Assembly (NCBI RefSeq): GCF_030503435.1
Contig: NZ_JAUKPO010000018.1
Coordinates: 1-64,000, forward strand
Origin: Rhodocytophaga aerolata
Lineage (GTDB): Bacteria > Bacteroidota > Bacteroidia > Cytophagales > 172606-1
Direction: 5' to 3'
DNA length: 64,000 nucleotides
Positions 18,149 to 27,600 of the stretch are shown one piece after another (positions within the stretch are counted from its first letter, which is position 1; every line of letters begins with the position of its first letter). A model generated the notes under the pieces. The model worked only from the letters and a program-made list of their open reading frames with translations. It did no database searches and was not told where the DNA came from. The translations under genes and the position numbers were made by a program.

Positions 18149-19297
18149 ATGAAACAGTACCGTAATGCTATCTATATTGGCTGTCTGCTGGCAATGCTTA
18201 CCGGATCGTGCGTAGACCCCTACAATCCGCCGGCTATTGCTGCTGCCGAAAGTTATCTGGTGGTAGAAGGCTTTATTAACAGCGGCTCAGATCCTTCGGT
18301 ATTTACCCTATCCAGAACCAGGAAACAGGCAAATGCGGGTAATTTTATACCAGAGGTAGATGCCCAGGTTTCTATTGAAGGTGAAAACGGGGAAAGATAC
18401 ACCCTGGCCGAACAAACAGAAGGCACCTACGCCAGCAGTTCACTTACGTTGAACCCTACTACCAGATACAGAATTCACATCCTGACTCAGCGGAAAGAAT
18501 ATGCTTCTGACTATGTACCAGTAAAAAGTACACCTCCTATTGACTCCGTTACCTGGACACTGGCACAAGACGGAATACAACTCTTCGTAACAACGCATGA
18601 TCCGGAAAATAACACCCGTTATTACCGATGGGATGCAGAAGAAACATGGGAATATGTGTCTGCCTTTTTCTCCAATTACCAATACAAGGACAAGCAGATG
18701 TTCGTCAGGTATGACGACGATCTGATTTTTACCTGCTGGCGTTCAGACCAGACCAAGCAAATTTACCTGGGTTCTTCGGCTAGATTAACAGATGATGTCA
18801 TTTATAAGCAGCCCATCATGTTTACCCCGGTAGCCACCGGCAAATTGATGGAAAAATACAGTATCCTGGTAAAGCAATATGCATTAAGTCAGCAAGGATT
18901 TGAATACTGGCAAATTCTTGAAAAGAACACCGAAAGCACAGGTTCTATATTTGATGCCCAACCTTCCCAACTACAGGGAAATATTCATTGCCTTACCAAT
19001 CCGCAGGAACCTGTTATAGGTTTTGTAGATGCTTCTTCCATACAGCAGAAAAGAATATTTATCGTAGGCCGTTCTTTACCCTTCCGTACGATAAATATAG
19101 GCTACGAGACCTGCGATCTGGATACAGTTCCCAACACTCCCCAACACCTGGAAGATAAATTTGGAGACGGCTATTTTGTCCCGGTTAATCCTATTGGAAG
19201 TTCTTCAGGCATAATTGCTTATACTTATTCAATAAACCAGTGCGTGGATTGCCGTGAAAAAGGAGGAACCACAAGTAAACCAGATTTCTGGCAATAA
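18149..19297 (+). CDS. DUF4249 outer-membrane lipoprotein
   Basis: A 382-residue lipoprotein. The lipobox LTGSC places the lipidated cysteine near residue 21, followed by VDPYNPP, and residues 35-130 contain the family's first beta-sandwich (VVEGFINSGSDPSVFTLSRT). The C-terminus is cysteine-containing (NQCVDCREKGG), as in this family. DUF4249 proteins occur next to TonB-dependent receptors in Bacteroidota and probably act as surface or periplasmic partners in the way SusD does for SusC, though their ligand is unknown. It is tightly spaced after the receptor. The next gene follows after 82 bases. Confidence 0.9.
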   Translation: MKQYRNAIYIGCLLAMLTGSCVDPYNPPAIAAAESYLVVEGFINSGSDPSVFTLSRTRKQANAGNFIPEVDAQVSIEGENGERYTLAEQTEGTYASSSLTLNPTTRYRIHILTQRKEYASDYVPVKSTPPIDSVTWTLAQDGIQLFVTTHDPENNTRYYRWDAEETWEYVSAFFSNYQYKDKQMFVRYDDDLIFTCWRSDQTKQIYLGSSARLTDDVIYKQPIMFTPVATGKLMEKYSILVKQYALSQQGFEYWQILEKNTESTGSIFDAQPSQLQGNIHCLTNPQEPVIGFVDASSIQQKRIFIVGRSLPFRTINIGYETCDLDTVPNTPQHLEDKFGDGYFVPVNPIGSSSGIIAYTYSINQCVDCREKGGTTSKPDFWQ

Positions 19298-19379
19298 TCA
19301 CGAAGAAGAAGTAGATACAAGCCTTTTAAAAGGATATCTATTAATTTAACAACAAAGTCAGTAGCCATCATTTGTTCTC

Positions 19380-21788
19380 ATGAACTGCTTGTTTAATTCT
19401 TTAAAAATTCTGCTTTCCGGATCACTATTTCTACTAAGCAGCTATGTTGATGGCTACAGCCAGGAGGCCCGGCTGGCTAATATCGTGAGTTCCTTTGAGA
19501 GCTATACCAAAACAACCTCCCAGGAAAAAATATTTGTGCACACTGATAAGGATTTTTATGTGGCTGGAGAAATTATCTGGTTCAAAATATACTGTATGGA
19601 TGCTGCTTCTCATAAGCCTGTTGTTCTCACGAAAGTAGCCTACCTGGAGATTATTAGTGAATCACATAAACCGGTAGGGCAAGCCAAAATCTCTCTTAGC
19701 CTTGGCACTGGTCATGGATCATTGTCTCTTCCTTTTACACTTACGTCGGGCAAGTATAAAATACGGGCATACACCAGATGGATGAAAAACTTCAGTCCAG
19801 AGTTTCACTTCGAAAAAAACATAACCATCGTAAATTCCCTAGTCAATCTGGATATAAACAGTGCTAAACGCCTGCCAGTATACAGTATTCATTTTTTTCC
19901 GGAGGGAGGCAATCTGGTAGAAGGCATTCAGAGCAAAGTGGCCTTTAAAATAACAGACCAGTTTGGCCAGGGCGTGGAAGGCAAGGGTGTCATTCTGAAT
20001 CAGAACAATGATACACTGGCACAGGTGGAGCCGTTCAAATTTGGAATGGGCTATTTCTTTTTGAAGCCAGAGCCGGGTGATGACTACAACGTTCAGCTTC
20101 AAACCAATGATGGAAAAACAATACGCGGTGCCCTACCCGACGTGTATTCGCAGGGGTATGTACTAACCTTGGAAAATACAGATGCAAACACCATCAGTAT
20201 TTCTGTCTGGTCGAATGTTCCGGCGGCAGGCAACTCACCCGTTTATCTTCTGGCACACACCAGGCAAGTGATACAGGTAGCGCAAGCTCAAAACCTTCGG
20301 GAAGGAAAAGCCCTGTTCAGGATAGATAAAAGCAAGCTAGGAGAAGGAATTTCGCATATTACTATTTTTGATAAAAACGGGATTGCCCTGTGTGAACGCT
20401 TATATTGTAAACTTCCTGAACAAAAACTGCTGATAGAGGCAAGCACCAACCAACCCCAATACCATATACGCCAGAAAGTAATTGTAGATATCCTGACCAG
20501 CACCTCCGGTCGCAAGCCGGAAAGTACAACTATGTCCTTGTCTGTATTCAGGCTAGATTCCTTGCAGCAACCGGAGCCTTCTACTATTCAAAGGTATGTA
20601 TGGCTGGGCTCTGATTTGACAGGAACCATAGAACATCCGGATTACTATTTTTCACATTCTAATGAGGAAGCAGAACAAGCCCTCGACAATCTGATGCTAA
20701 CCCAGGGATGGCGCAGGTTCCGCTGGGAAGAAATCCTGCAGAACAATACCCCTTCTTTTGATTTTGTGCCGGAGCATGAAGGACACATCATATCCGGCAG
20801 CATAACTGATAAGCGTACTGGTTTGCCTGCCAGTGCTACTACCTATCTTTCTATCCCCGGCAAGCGGATTCAGCTATACGGGGCCATTAGTGACCAGAAT
20901 GGAAAGCTTGTATTTAACACCAAAGACCTATATGGAGAAAATAAGCTAGTGCTCCAAACCCAATCACAGCAAGACAGCATACTGCATATCACGATAGACA
21001 GCCCATTTTCCAGCCAGTTTTCTACCAGGGCTTTTCCGGAGTTTTTGCCTTCTCCCCTGCACCTGGGGTTACTTGCCGACCAGAGCGTAGCCATGCAGGT
21101 ACAACACATTTTTGCAGCTAATAAGGGGAACGAGTTTAGTTACCCACCAGTAGATAGCACACCTTTTTACCATACACCTGAGAAAACCTACCGGCTGGAT
21201 GATTTTACCCGCTTCCCTACCATGGAAGAAGTAATCAGGGAATATGTACAGGAAGCAGGAGTCAGAAAGAGGCAGGGGAAATTACACTTCCAGGTGGTAG
21301 ACCGCTCAAATGAAACGTTCTTTACAAAAGATCCACTGGTTTTACTGGATGGCCTTCCGGTAATTAATACTGATAAATTCTTTGCAATGGACCCACGTAA
21401 AATTGAAAAACTGGAGGTGATCCCACGGAGGTACTTCTGGGGCCCGTTAATTGCCGAAGGGATACTCAGCTTTACCACCTATACCCATAACTTGTCTGGG
21501 TACGAACTTGACCCGCATGCATTGATAGTAGACTATGATGGGCTTCAACAGAAACGGGAGTTTTACCAGCCTGCATATGAACACGAAAGCCAACAAAAAA
21601 GCCGCTTACCAGATCTGCGGAATGTATTAGTATGGTCTCCTGAATGTAACACAGGTGCAAGCGGAAAAAAGCAACTGAGCTTTTATACCTCTGACCAGAC
21701 AGGGAAATTTATAGGCGTTATACAGGGAATTACAAGAAATGGAGAAGTTGCCAGCCATACGTTCACCTTTGAGGTTCTAGGTGAGTAG
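19380..21788 (+). CDS. Exported MG2-domain protein with a TonB plug-like domain
   Basis: An 802-residue secreted protein with a signal peptide (1-28). Residues 50-145 form an alpha-2-macroglobulin MG2-like domain (EKIFVHTDKDFYVAGEIIWF). Several beta-sandwich domains follow, and a carboxypeptidase-regulatory-like repeat lies around 465-540. Residues 640-700 look like a TonB receptor plug (VLLDGLPVINTDKF, then KIEKLEVIPRRYFWGPL and GILSFTTY), but no barrel follows. The combination is recurrent beside STN/DUF4249 receptors in Bacteroidota and may form a cell-surface scaffold or a capping partner. Likely part of the same operon. The exact role is unknown. Confidence 0.85.
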   Translation: MNCLFNSLKILLSGSLFLLSSYVDGYSQEARLANIVSSFESYTKTTSQEKIFVHTDKDFYVAGEIIWFKIYCMDAASHKPVVLTKVAYLEIISESHKPVGQAKISLSLGTGHGSLSLPFTLTSGKYKIRAYTRWMKNFSPEFHFEKNITIVNSLVNLDINSAKRLPVYSIHFFPEGGNLVEGIQSKVAFKITDQFGQGVEGKGVILNQNNDTLAQVEPFKFGMGYFFLKPEPGDDYNVQLQTNDGKTIRGALPDVYSQGYVLTLENTDANTISISVWSNVPAAGNSPVYLLAHTRQVIQVAQAQNLREGKALFRIDKSKLGEGISHITIFDKNGIALCERLYCKLPEQKLLIEASTNQPQYHIRQKVIVDILTSTSGRKPESTTMSLSVFRLDSLQQPEPSTIQRYVWLGSDLTGTIEHPDYYFSHSNEEAEQALDNLMLTQGWRRFRWEEILQNNTPSFDFVPEHEGHIISGSITDKRTGLPASATTYLSIPGKRIQLYGAISDQNGKLVFNTKDLYGENKLVLQTQSQQDSILHITIDSPFSSQFSTRAFPEFLPSPLHLGLLADQSVAMQVQHIFAANKGNEFSYPPVDSTPFYHTPEKTYRLDDFTRFPTMEEVIREYVQEAGVRKRQGKLHFQVVDRSNETFFTKDPLVLLDGLPVINTDKFFAMDPRKIEKLEVIPRRYFWGPLIAEGILSFTTYTHNLSGYELDPHALIVDYDGLQQKREFYQPAYEHESQQKSRLPDLRNVLVWSPECNTGASGKKQLSFYTSDQTGKFIGVIQGITRNGEVASHTFTFEVLGE

Positions 21789-22140
21789 CAAATGCGTAGA
21801 AAAAGCTTCAGCTAGCAAGTCAGCAACCCGTATTCCTGGTATGAGTATGCAGGGAAAAATGCTGCTATGCATACATTACAAAAATTACAAAATATGAAGA
21901 AAACGTAAAATTTTGTAATATAGAGAGTAATTATTTACTTACAGTTCTGGAAGTTTACTACCTGGAGCGCGATACAAGCAGGAAATAGAAAAGCTTACAG
22001 AATACGCACGCAAAACCGTAAATGATGATAATTATTTTTACTGACTATAACAAATCATGAGCTACACCCGTTAATTGATTATCAAGCTTTTAACAACAAG
22101 TAACATGAAGTTAAAACAAATTTTTGCCCTTAACTAAAAA
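21789..22140. other. Intergenic region, 352 bp, upstream of the toxin-antitoxin pair
   Basis: AT-rich. It holds a 10-bp inverted repeat at 21884-21919 and a short open stretch (SSGSLLPGARYKQEIEKLTE) around 21941-22040 that could be a gene remnant, but it has no start and no recognised family. Confidence 0.4.
21884..21919. repeat. Inverted repeat ATTACAAAAT / ATTTTGTAAT
   Basis: Two perfect 10-base arms separated by 16 bases, about 220 bases before the toxin gene. Type II antitoxins bind such repeats, so it could be an autoregulatory operator, but the distance is long for that. Confidence 0.4.
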
Positions 22141-22473
22141 ATGATTGTATTCCCAAACAGAGAGAAGATAGCAAAAAAGAATGAGTACCCAGAATCTATC
22201 TTACATACACTTGATGCATTTTATAAAATCGCCTATGCCGCACACTGGCAAACACCCTCAGCCGTCAAACAAATTTTTCCTGAAGCCGAAATACTAAAAG
22301 ATGGAAGAATCATCATTGACATTGCTAACCAGTACCACCTGATTGTTAAAATTAATCCTCAATTTGGGGCGGTTCATGTGCAATTTTTTGAGTCTTATGG
22401 AAAACTTTCAGAAATATTGTCAAGTAGTTCGTATCTTAAAAAGCTCGAACCCCTTGATAAGACTACCTCATGA
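22141..22473 (+). CDS. higB: HigB-like toxin (RelE-type mRNA interferase), divergent
   Basis: A 110-residue protein related to the HigB_toxin family, predicted to cleave mRNA at the ribosome. Seen: AAHWQTPSAVKQIFPEAEIL (normally WxxPxxVKxxFPxAxxL), then DGRIIIDIANQYHLIVKINP, the core strands of the family (normally RVVFNIKGNxYRLIVxI), then HVQFFESYGKLSEIL. The last part departs from the usual RxxGTHAEYDxID, so the histidine and tyrosine usually found at the active site are missing or moved. It either uses different residues or is weakened. The stop overlaps the antitoxin start by four bases, in toxin-first order, as in higBA loci. Confidence 0.75.
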   Translation: MIVFPNREKIAKKNEYPESILHTLDAFYKIAYAAHWQTPSAVKQIFPEAEILKDGRIIIDIANQYHLIVKINPQFGAVHVQFFESYGKLSEILSSSSYLKKLEPLDKTTS

Positions 22474-22826
22474 CCACTATTGCTTTACGTGTCATAAAAA
22501 ATAAAACGGATTATGATGCAGTAGTAACACGCATTAACCAACTATTTAATGCAAGCCCAGGAACTACGGAGGGCTATGAACTTGAACTGTTACTACTCTT
22601 GGTAGATAATTACCAACGGAAAAACCTTTGGCTACCAGATGTAGAGCCAGTGGAAGTAATAAAGTTTGTGATGACACAACGGGGCTTAACTCTCCAAGAC
22701 ATAGCCAATTACCTGGGTGGAGAAGATATAGCCCATCAAATTATGAGCGGCAAAAAAACGCTGACTCCTCAGATGATTAAAGCCCTCTCTACCTATTTGC
22801 ATATACCTGTGGAAGCCCTTCTTTGA
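22470..22826 (+). CDS. higA: HigA-like antitoxin with XRE helix-turn-helix
   Basis: A 118-residue antitoxin. The N-terminal half (about 1-65) is the HigA-type wrapping region (IKNKTDYDAVVTRINQLFNA... YELELLLLLVDNY). Residues 68-118 form an XRE helix-turn-helix (EVIKFVMTQRGLTLQDIANYLGG, recognition region SGKKTLTPQMIKALSTYL). It should bind and neutralise the toxin encoded just upstream and repress their promoter. It is translationally coupled to the toxin and followed within 25 bases by a terminator, so the pair is a self-contained two-gene module. Confidence 0.85.
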   Translation: MTTIALRVIKNKTDYDAVVTRINQLFNASPGTTEGYELELLLLLVDNYQRKNLWLPDVEPVEVIKFVMTQRGLTLQDIANYLGGEDIAHQIMSGKKTLTPQMIKALSTYLHIPVEALL

Positions 22827-22850
22827 GCGTTCCATTTTAAAAAAATGAAA

Positions 22851-22879
22851 AGCCCCAGCCATACCTGGGTCTTTTTTTT
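22851..22879 (+). terminator. Terminator after the toxin-antitoxin pair
   Basis: CCCAG / CTGGG stem with a six-base loop, extended by AG/CT across one mismatch, then a run of eight T. Ends the higBA transcript. Confidence 0.7.
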
Positions 22880-23414
22880 GGTAGTATCTAACTATTCAAC
22901 CCGTACTTTTCACTCACTAGCCGCCTATAGTTTAGTTTCGAATATTTAGTTTCATGTAACTACATTATTCAAGTCTTCAGTATTCTCCTGCTGCATAAAA
23001 TTCCTTTAAAAGTACTGCAGGTAATGGTACAACTATTTTCTGCTTTCCATATTGATTTTTTATTTCTTTCACCATGCTTTTCCTAGGCTGAACCCTGCCA
23101 GATCCGATCATAGATTTCTTGCAGAAAAGTAGAGAAACCCACAAACCCAGGCAATCACCAAATATCTAATAACCTTCTCAACAATCACCTTTTACCAACA
23201 AACCTCTATAGGACGCCTGCCATCTGGCTACCCTATCAATTTCAGTAACCATAAAAGTTAATGAAGCAAACAGTAGTAATTTTTCGGGTATAGGCATGTT
23301 CAGTATAGAAGTATTTTGCTAATTTTTGTTAAATTTCTTGTTAATTGGCCCTGCTTTTTATAAGTGCCTTTTTCCGTACTGTTTTCTTCTTGCACCTAGT
23401 ATAAAACCATATTC
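22880..23414. other. Intergenic region, about 535 bp
   Basis: No convincing ORF, RNA gene or promoter consensus seen. It is AT-rich near 23300-23360, where the promoter for the hydrolase operon probably lies. Confidence 0.4.
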
Positions 23415-24659
23415 ATGAAAAAGATAGCCATTACACTTGGTTATATAGTACTGTTATTTTTTGATCTGCCTTACAAATCAGCCCTTACGCAACCTGTATC
23501 ACGGGTCAGCAGTCAAGCACCCACTACACCCTTTGAGCTGACTACGAATGACAGAGTAGTTTTTTTAGGAAACTCACTTTTTGAAAATGACCTGCAATAT
23601 GGGTACCTGGAGTTAGTGTTAACCACTAGGTGGCCAGACCGGAATATAACTTTCCGTAACCTCGGATGGTCGGGAGATACTGTTTGGGGCGATGCCCGCA
23701 AGTATATCTCCCCTCCTAGCGGCTACCATTTATTGCTTGAACAACTAACCAAAGCCCAACCTACAGTTGTTATTATCGGGTATGGAGCTATTGAATCCGA
23801 GGAAGGCGAGCAAGGCATTGCCCATTTTAGCGAAGGGTTGAATAAACTTATTGATAAAATAGACCAGCTGGGTGCCAGAACTATTCTGTTGTCGCCGCAG
23901 CCAGTTATGCCCACAGCCTCTGGCCAGGATCTGGGTAGCCGAAATGTCATCTTAGAAATGTATACTTCGGCTATTGCTAAAACAGCCACAGATCGGGGCA
24001 AACCTTTTATTGATATTTTCCATCCCCTACTGGAGCAAAGCAAAACAGTGGCATTATCAGACAATGGCTTTCACCTGAATGAAAATGGCTATTATTATTT
24101 AGCCGCTACTATTGAGAAAGAACTTGGCTTAGTGTCACCAAATGCATCCGTGTATCTGGATGCTTCTAGGAAAACGGTAGAGGGAAAATTGAAAAGTAAA
24201 GTTCTGGAGTGGAACAAAAACAATGACCATATCCAATTTTCTATTGACGAAAACTACCTCCCCCTCCCCTTGCCTCAACCCGTGGATATACCAAAAGCAA
24301 ATACGCAAACAGTAACAGTTAAGGGACTAAAAAAAGGTATATACACACTTTCCATAGACAATAGCCAGGCAGCTACTGCTTCTGCCAGTCAATGGGCAGC
24401 AGGGGTAGAAATCAAACAAGGGACAGCCTTTGATCAGGCAAAGCAGCTACAGGAGTTGATTGTCAAAAAGAATGAATTATTTTTCCATCAGTACCGGCCG
24501 CAGAATAAAACCTATATTCTTGGATTCCGCTCTCACGAACAAGGCAGGCATACAAAAGGACTGGAGGAATTACAGATTCTTATTACCTGGCTCGAAGGAC
24601 AAATCGCCATCAAGCGTATGCCAAAGACGAGCGTTTATGAACTTACCCGCGTTAACTAG
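23415..24659 (+). CDS. Exported SGNH/GDSL-type hydrolase
   Basis: A 414-residue exported esterase-like protein. Signal-like hydrophobic N-terminus (residues 5-20). The nucleophile block is FLGNSLFEND with Ser54. RNLGWSGDTVWGDAR supplies the block II glycine, GYGAIES stands at the block III position, and the Asp/His block is DNGFHLNENGY (D216, H220). The C-terminal 180 residues are a separate helical and beta part. In Planctomycetes and Bacteroidota such SGNH proteins often precede the PVC-type CxxCH protein, as here, with one base between stop and the next ATG. It may deacylate carbohydrates or lipids before oxidation by the neighbour. Confidence 0.88.
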   Translation: MKKIAITLGYIVLLFFDLPYKSALTQPVSRVSSQAPTTPFELTTNDRVVFLGNSLFENDLQYGYLELVLTTRWPDRNITFRNLGWSGDTVWGDARKYISPPSGYHLLLEQLTKAQPTVVIIGYGAIESEEGEQGIAHFSEGLNKLIDKIDQLGARTILLSPQPVMPTASGQDLGSRNVILEMYTSAIAKTATDRGKPFIDIFHPLLEQSKTVALSDNGFHLNENGYYYLAATIEKELGLVSPNASVYLDASRKTVEGKLKSKVLEWNKNNDHIQFSIDENYLPLPLPQPVDIPKANTQTVTVKGLKKGIYTLSIDNSQAATASASQWAAGVEIKQGTAFDQAKQLQELIVKKNELFFHQYRPQNKTYILGFRSHEQGRHTKGLEELQILITWLEGQIAIKRMPKTSVYELTRVN

Positions 24660-24660
24660 C

Positions 24661-27600
24661 ATGAAAGAAAATAAACATAGTAAACCTGCAACCCAGTCTG
24701 GGTTCATTATTTCAGGCATAGAACCCAACAGAGGGTATATTGCCAGAAAATTCACTTCCGGCTTGCTTGTAAAAATTTACAGCAGAATCCTTTTCATCAC
24801 CAGTAGCATACTTTTCACTTCCATGATAACCCAGGATAACCGGAAAGACAACCCAGATCCGGCAGATGAACTGGCATCTTTTCATGTAGCGGAAGGATTT
24901 GAGGTAACGCTGTTTGCTGCTGAACCGATGGTAGTAAAACCTATTCAGATGAACTGGGATGCAGACGGCCGGTTATGGGTAGTAAGCAGCACAGCCTATC
25001 CGCATCTGAAGACCGGGGAGCAGGCCAATGATAAGATTTATGTACTCGAAGATACCGATGGAGATGGAAAAGCAGATAAATCAACCATTTTTGCTGAAGG
25101 TTTGCTCACGCCTACTGGTATACTACCCGGTGATGGCGGCGTTTATGTGGCCAACTCCACGGAAATTTTACATTTTTCAGATACCGATGGAGATGGAAAA
25201 GCCGACAAGAAACGAGTTATATTAACTGGGTTTGGTACAGCCGATACCCATCATCTCATTCACACATTCCGTTGGGGGCCGGAAGGGCATCTGTATTTTA
25301 ACCAATCCATTTACATTTACAGCCATGTAGAAACACCCTCCGGTGTAAAAAGGCTGGAAGGGGGCGGCGTTTGGCAATTGCAGCCCAAAACACTGGATTT
25401 AACCATTTATGCCAAAGGATTAATTAATCCCTGGGGACTACAGTTTGACCGCTGGGGGCAATCCTTTCTCACGGATGGAGCAGGCAACGAAGGAATAAAT
25501 TATGCTTTTCCCGGAGCAACTTTTGTAACCTCCCCAGGAGCTGAACGGATCATCAGAGGCTTAAATCCAGGGCAACCCAAACATAGTGGACTGGAAATGG
25601 TCTCCGGGCGCCACCTGCCAGATTCGTGGCAGGGAAGTTTACTCACCAACGATTTTAGGGCAAACCGGATCAACCGCTTTACGCTGGAGCAACAAGGCAG
25701 CGGGTATGCCTCTAAGCAAGCTGAGGACGTATTATGGACCGACCATGTGGCTTTCCGCCCCGTAGATGTGTTGGTAGGACCCGATGGAGCCGTTTATGTA
25801 GCGGACTGGTACAATCCCATTATTCAACATGGAGAAGTAGATTTTCATGACCCGCGCCGCGATCAGCAGCATGGCCGTATCTGGCGGATTGTAGCCAAGG
25901 ACCGGCCATTGGTTAAGAAGCCACAGCTAAGTAACGCACCGGGAGAAGAACTATTGGAAGCATTGACATTCCCGGAAGATTGGACACGCGCTCAGGCCAG
26001 ACAACTATTGAAGGAACGCGGCACGAAAGAAGTAATGCCTGCCCTGGAAAAGTGGATAAGTAATCTGGATAAGAAAAGTGCCGATTATGAGCATCATTTA
26101 CTGGAAGCCCTTTGGGTACATCAATCGCTGGATGTGGTAAACGAGCCTTTGCTGCTAAGCTTGTTAACTGCCCAACGCCACCAGGCGAGGGCCGCCGGTC
26201 TCAGAGCCTTACAGCTTTGGCATACCAAGATTAAAAATGTACCCTCTTTGCTGGCAAAGGCTGTAAAAGATACCCATCCTCAAGTACGTCTGGAAGCAGT
26301 GATTGCCCTCCGCCTTGTGAAAACGCCTGAGTCGGCACGGACCGCGTTAACAGTATTAGATTATCCAATGGATGAGTTTTTAGAGTACTCGTTGTGGTAC
26401 ACCCTGCGCGAACTGGAACCGTTGGTGATGGATCGGTTGAAAACTGAACCGGCTTTTTTAGGTAACGCCCGCCAGACAGCTTTTGCCCTTAAATCCATGA
26501 ACAATCCGGAAGTAATTAGCCCGCTTTTAAAGCTGTATGAGAGCAATGAAATTCCGGAAGAATATCAACCTGATGTACTTCATTCCCTTGCCAAGTGGGG
26601 AAAGACAGCTCAGCTAAATACTCTTTTTGATATGGCTGTTACAGGGTATGCCAACCAAAACAAACAGGTTCCTGCCTTGCTAGGTACTTTAGTAGAAGCA
26701 GCCCGCCAGAGGGATGTCAGACCAGATAAAGACTTACATAGGATAGCCAGGTTTATCGGCAGTGATGACGAAACTACCGTAATTCATGCCTTACATTTAA
26801 CCGGGTATTGGCATCTGGAAGAAATGCGGGAACAGTTGATTAGCCTGCTTCCTAAGAAAGATAGAAACGTCCAACGGGCTATCTTAGCTGCATTGGTGAG
26901 TCTGGACAAGACCAAGGCAGAAAAGTTATTGATCGGACTGGCTAGTAGTAAACAGTCTGTAGATTTAAGGCTTCTAGCTGCTGCTCAACTGGTACCGTTA
27001 AATGTCCCGGAAGCGGCACGTATAACGGCAGAGCTGTTACGTACGATGCCGGCAGAAACAGAGTCTGCTGAACTTTTCAGGGCTTTTTTAGCTCATCCGC
27101 AGGGAACTCAACTACTCGCGGAAGAACTGATCGCCAAAAAGATTCCCACAAATGTTGCGAAAGCTGTGAGGCCGGTTTTTCAACAGCAAATACCCTGGGG
27201 AAGGCATAAGAATGAAGATGTACAAAAAATGATACAGGCCTTAGAAGCATCCGGGGGCTTTCTTCCGGCAGAACGGATGCCTCAACAATTGAGTAGCCAG
27301 GAAATTAACCGGCTGGCCATTGACATACGCGGTGGGGCTAACTATGCCTTAGGCGAAGCAATGTTCCGGAAAAGTAATTGTGTAAGCTGCCATGCTATTG
27401 GAGGGGCCGGCGGTCTGATAGGCCCTGACCTGAGCAGCCTTGGTACCAGTTCACCAGTCGAAACAATTATTAACTCCATCCTTTTTCCTTCTAATTCAAT
27501 TAAGGAAGGCTATGAATTACAGCGGGTTGCTAAAAAAGACGGCAGTCAACTAATGGGATACCTGGTAAGCAATGGCAACTCAGAAATCGTAATGCGGGAT

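Noticed and set aside
24460-24660. Extension of the cytochrome gene upstream into the hydrolase gene
   Set aside because: The hydrolase frame is clearly coding here and the ATG at 24661 follows its stop by one base, with a hydrophobic export-like N-terminus downstream.
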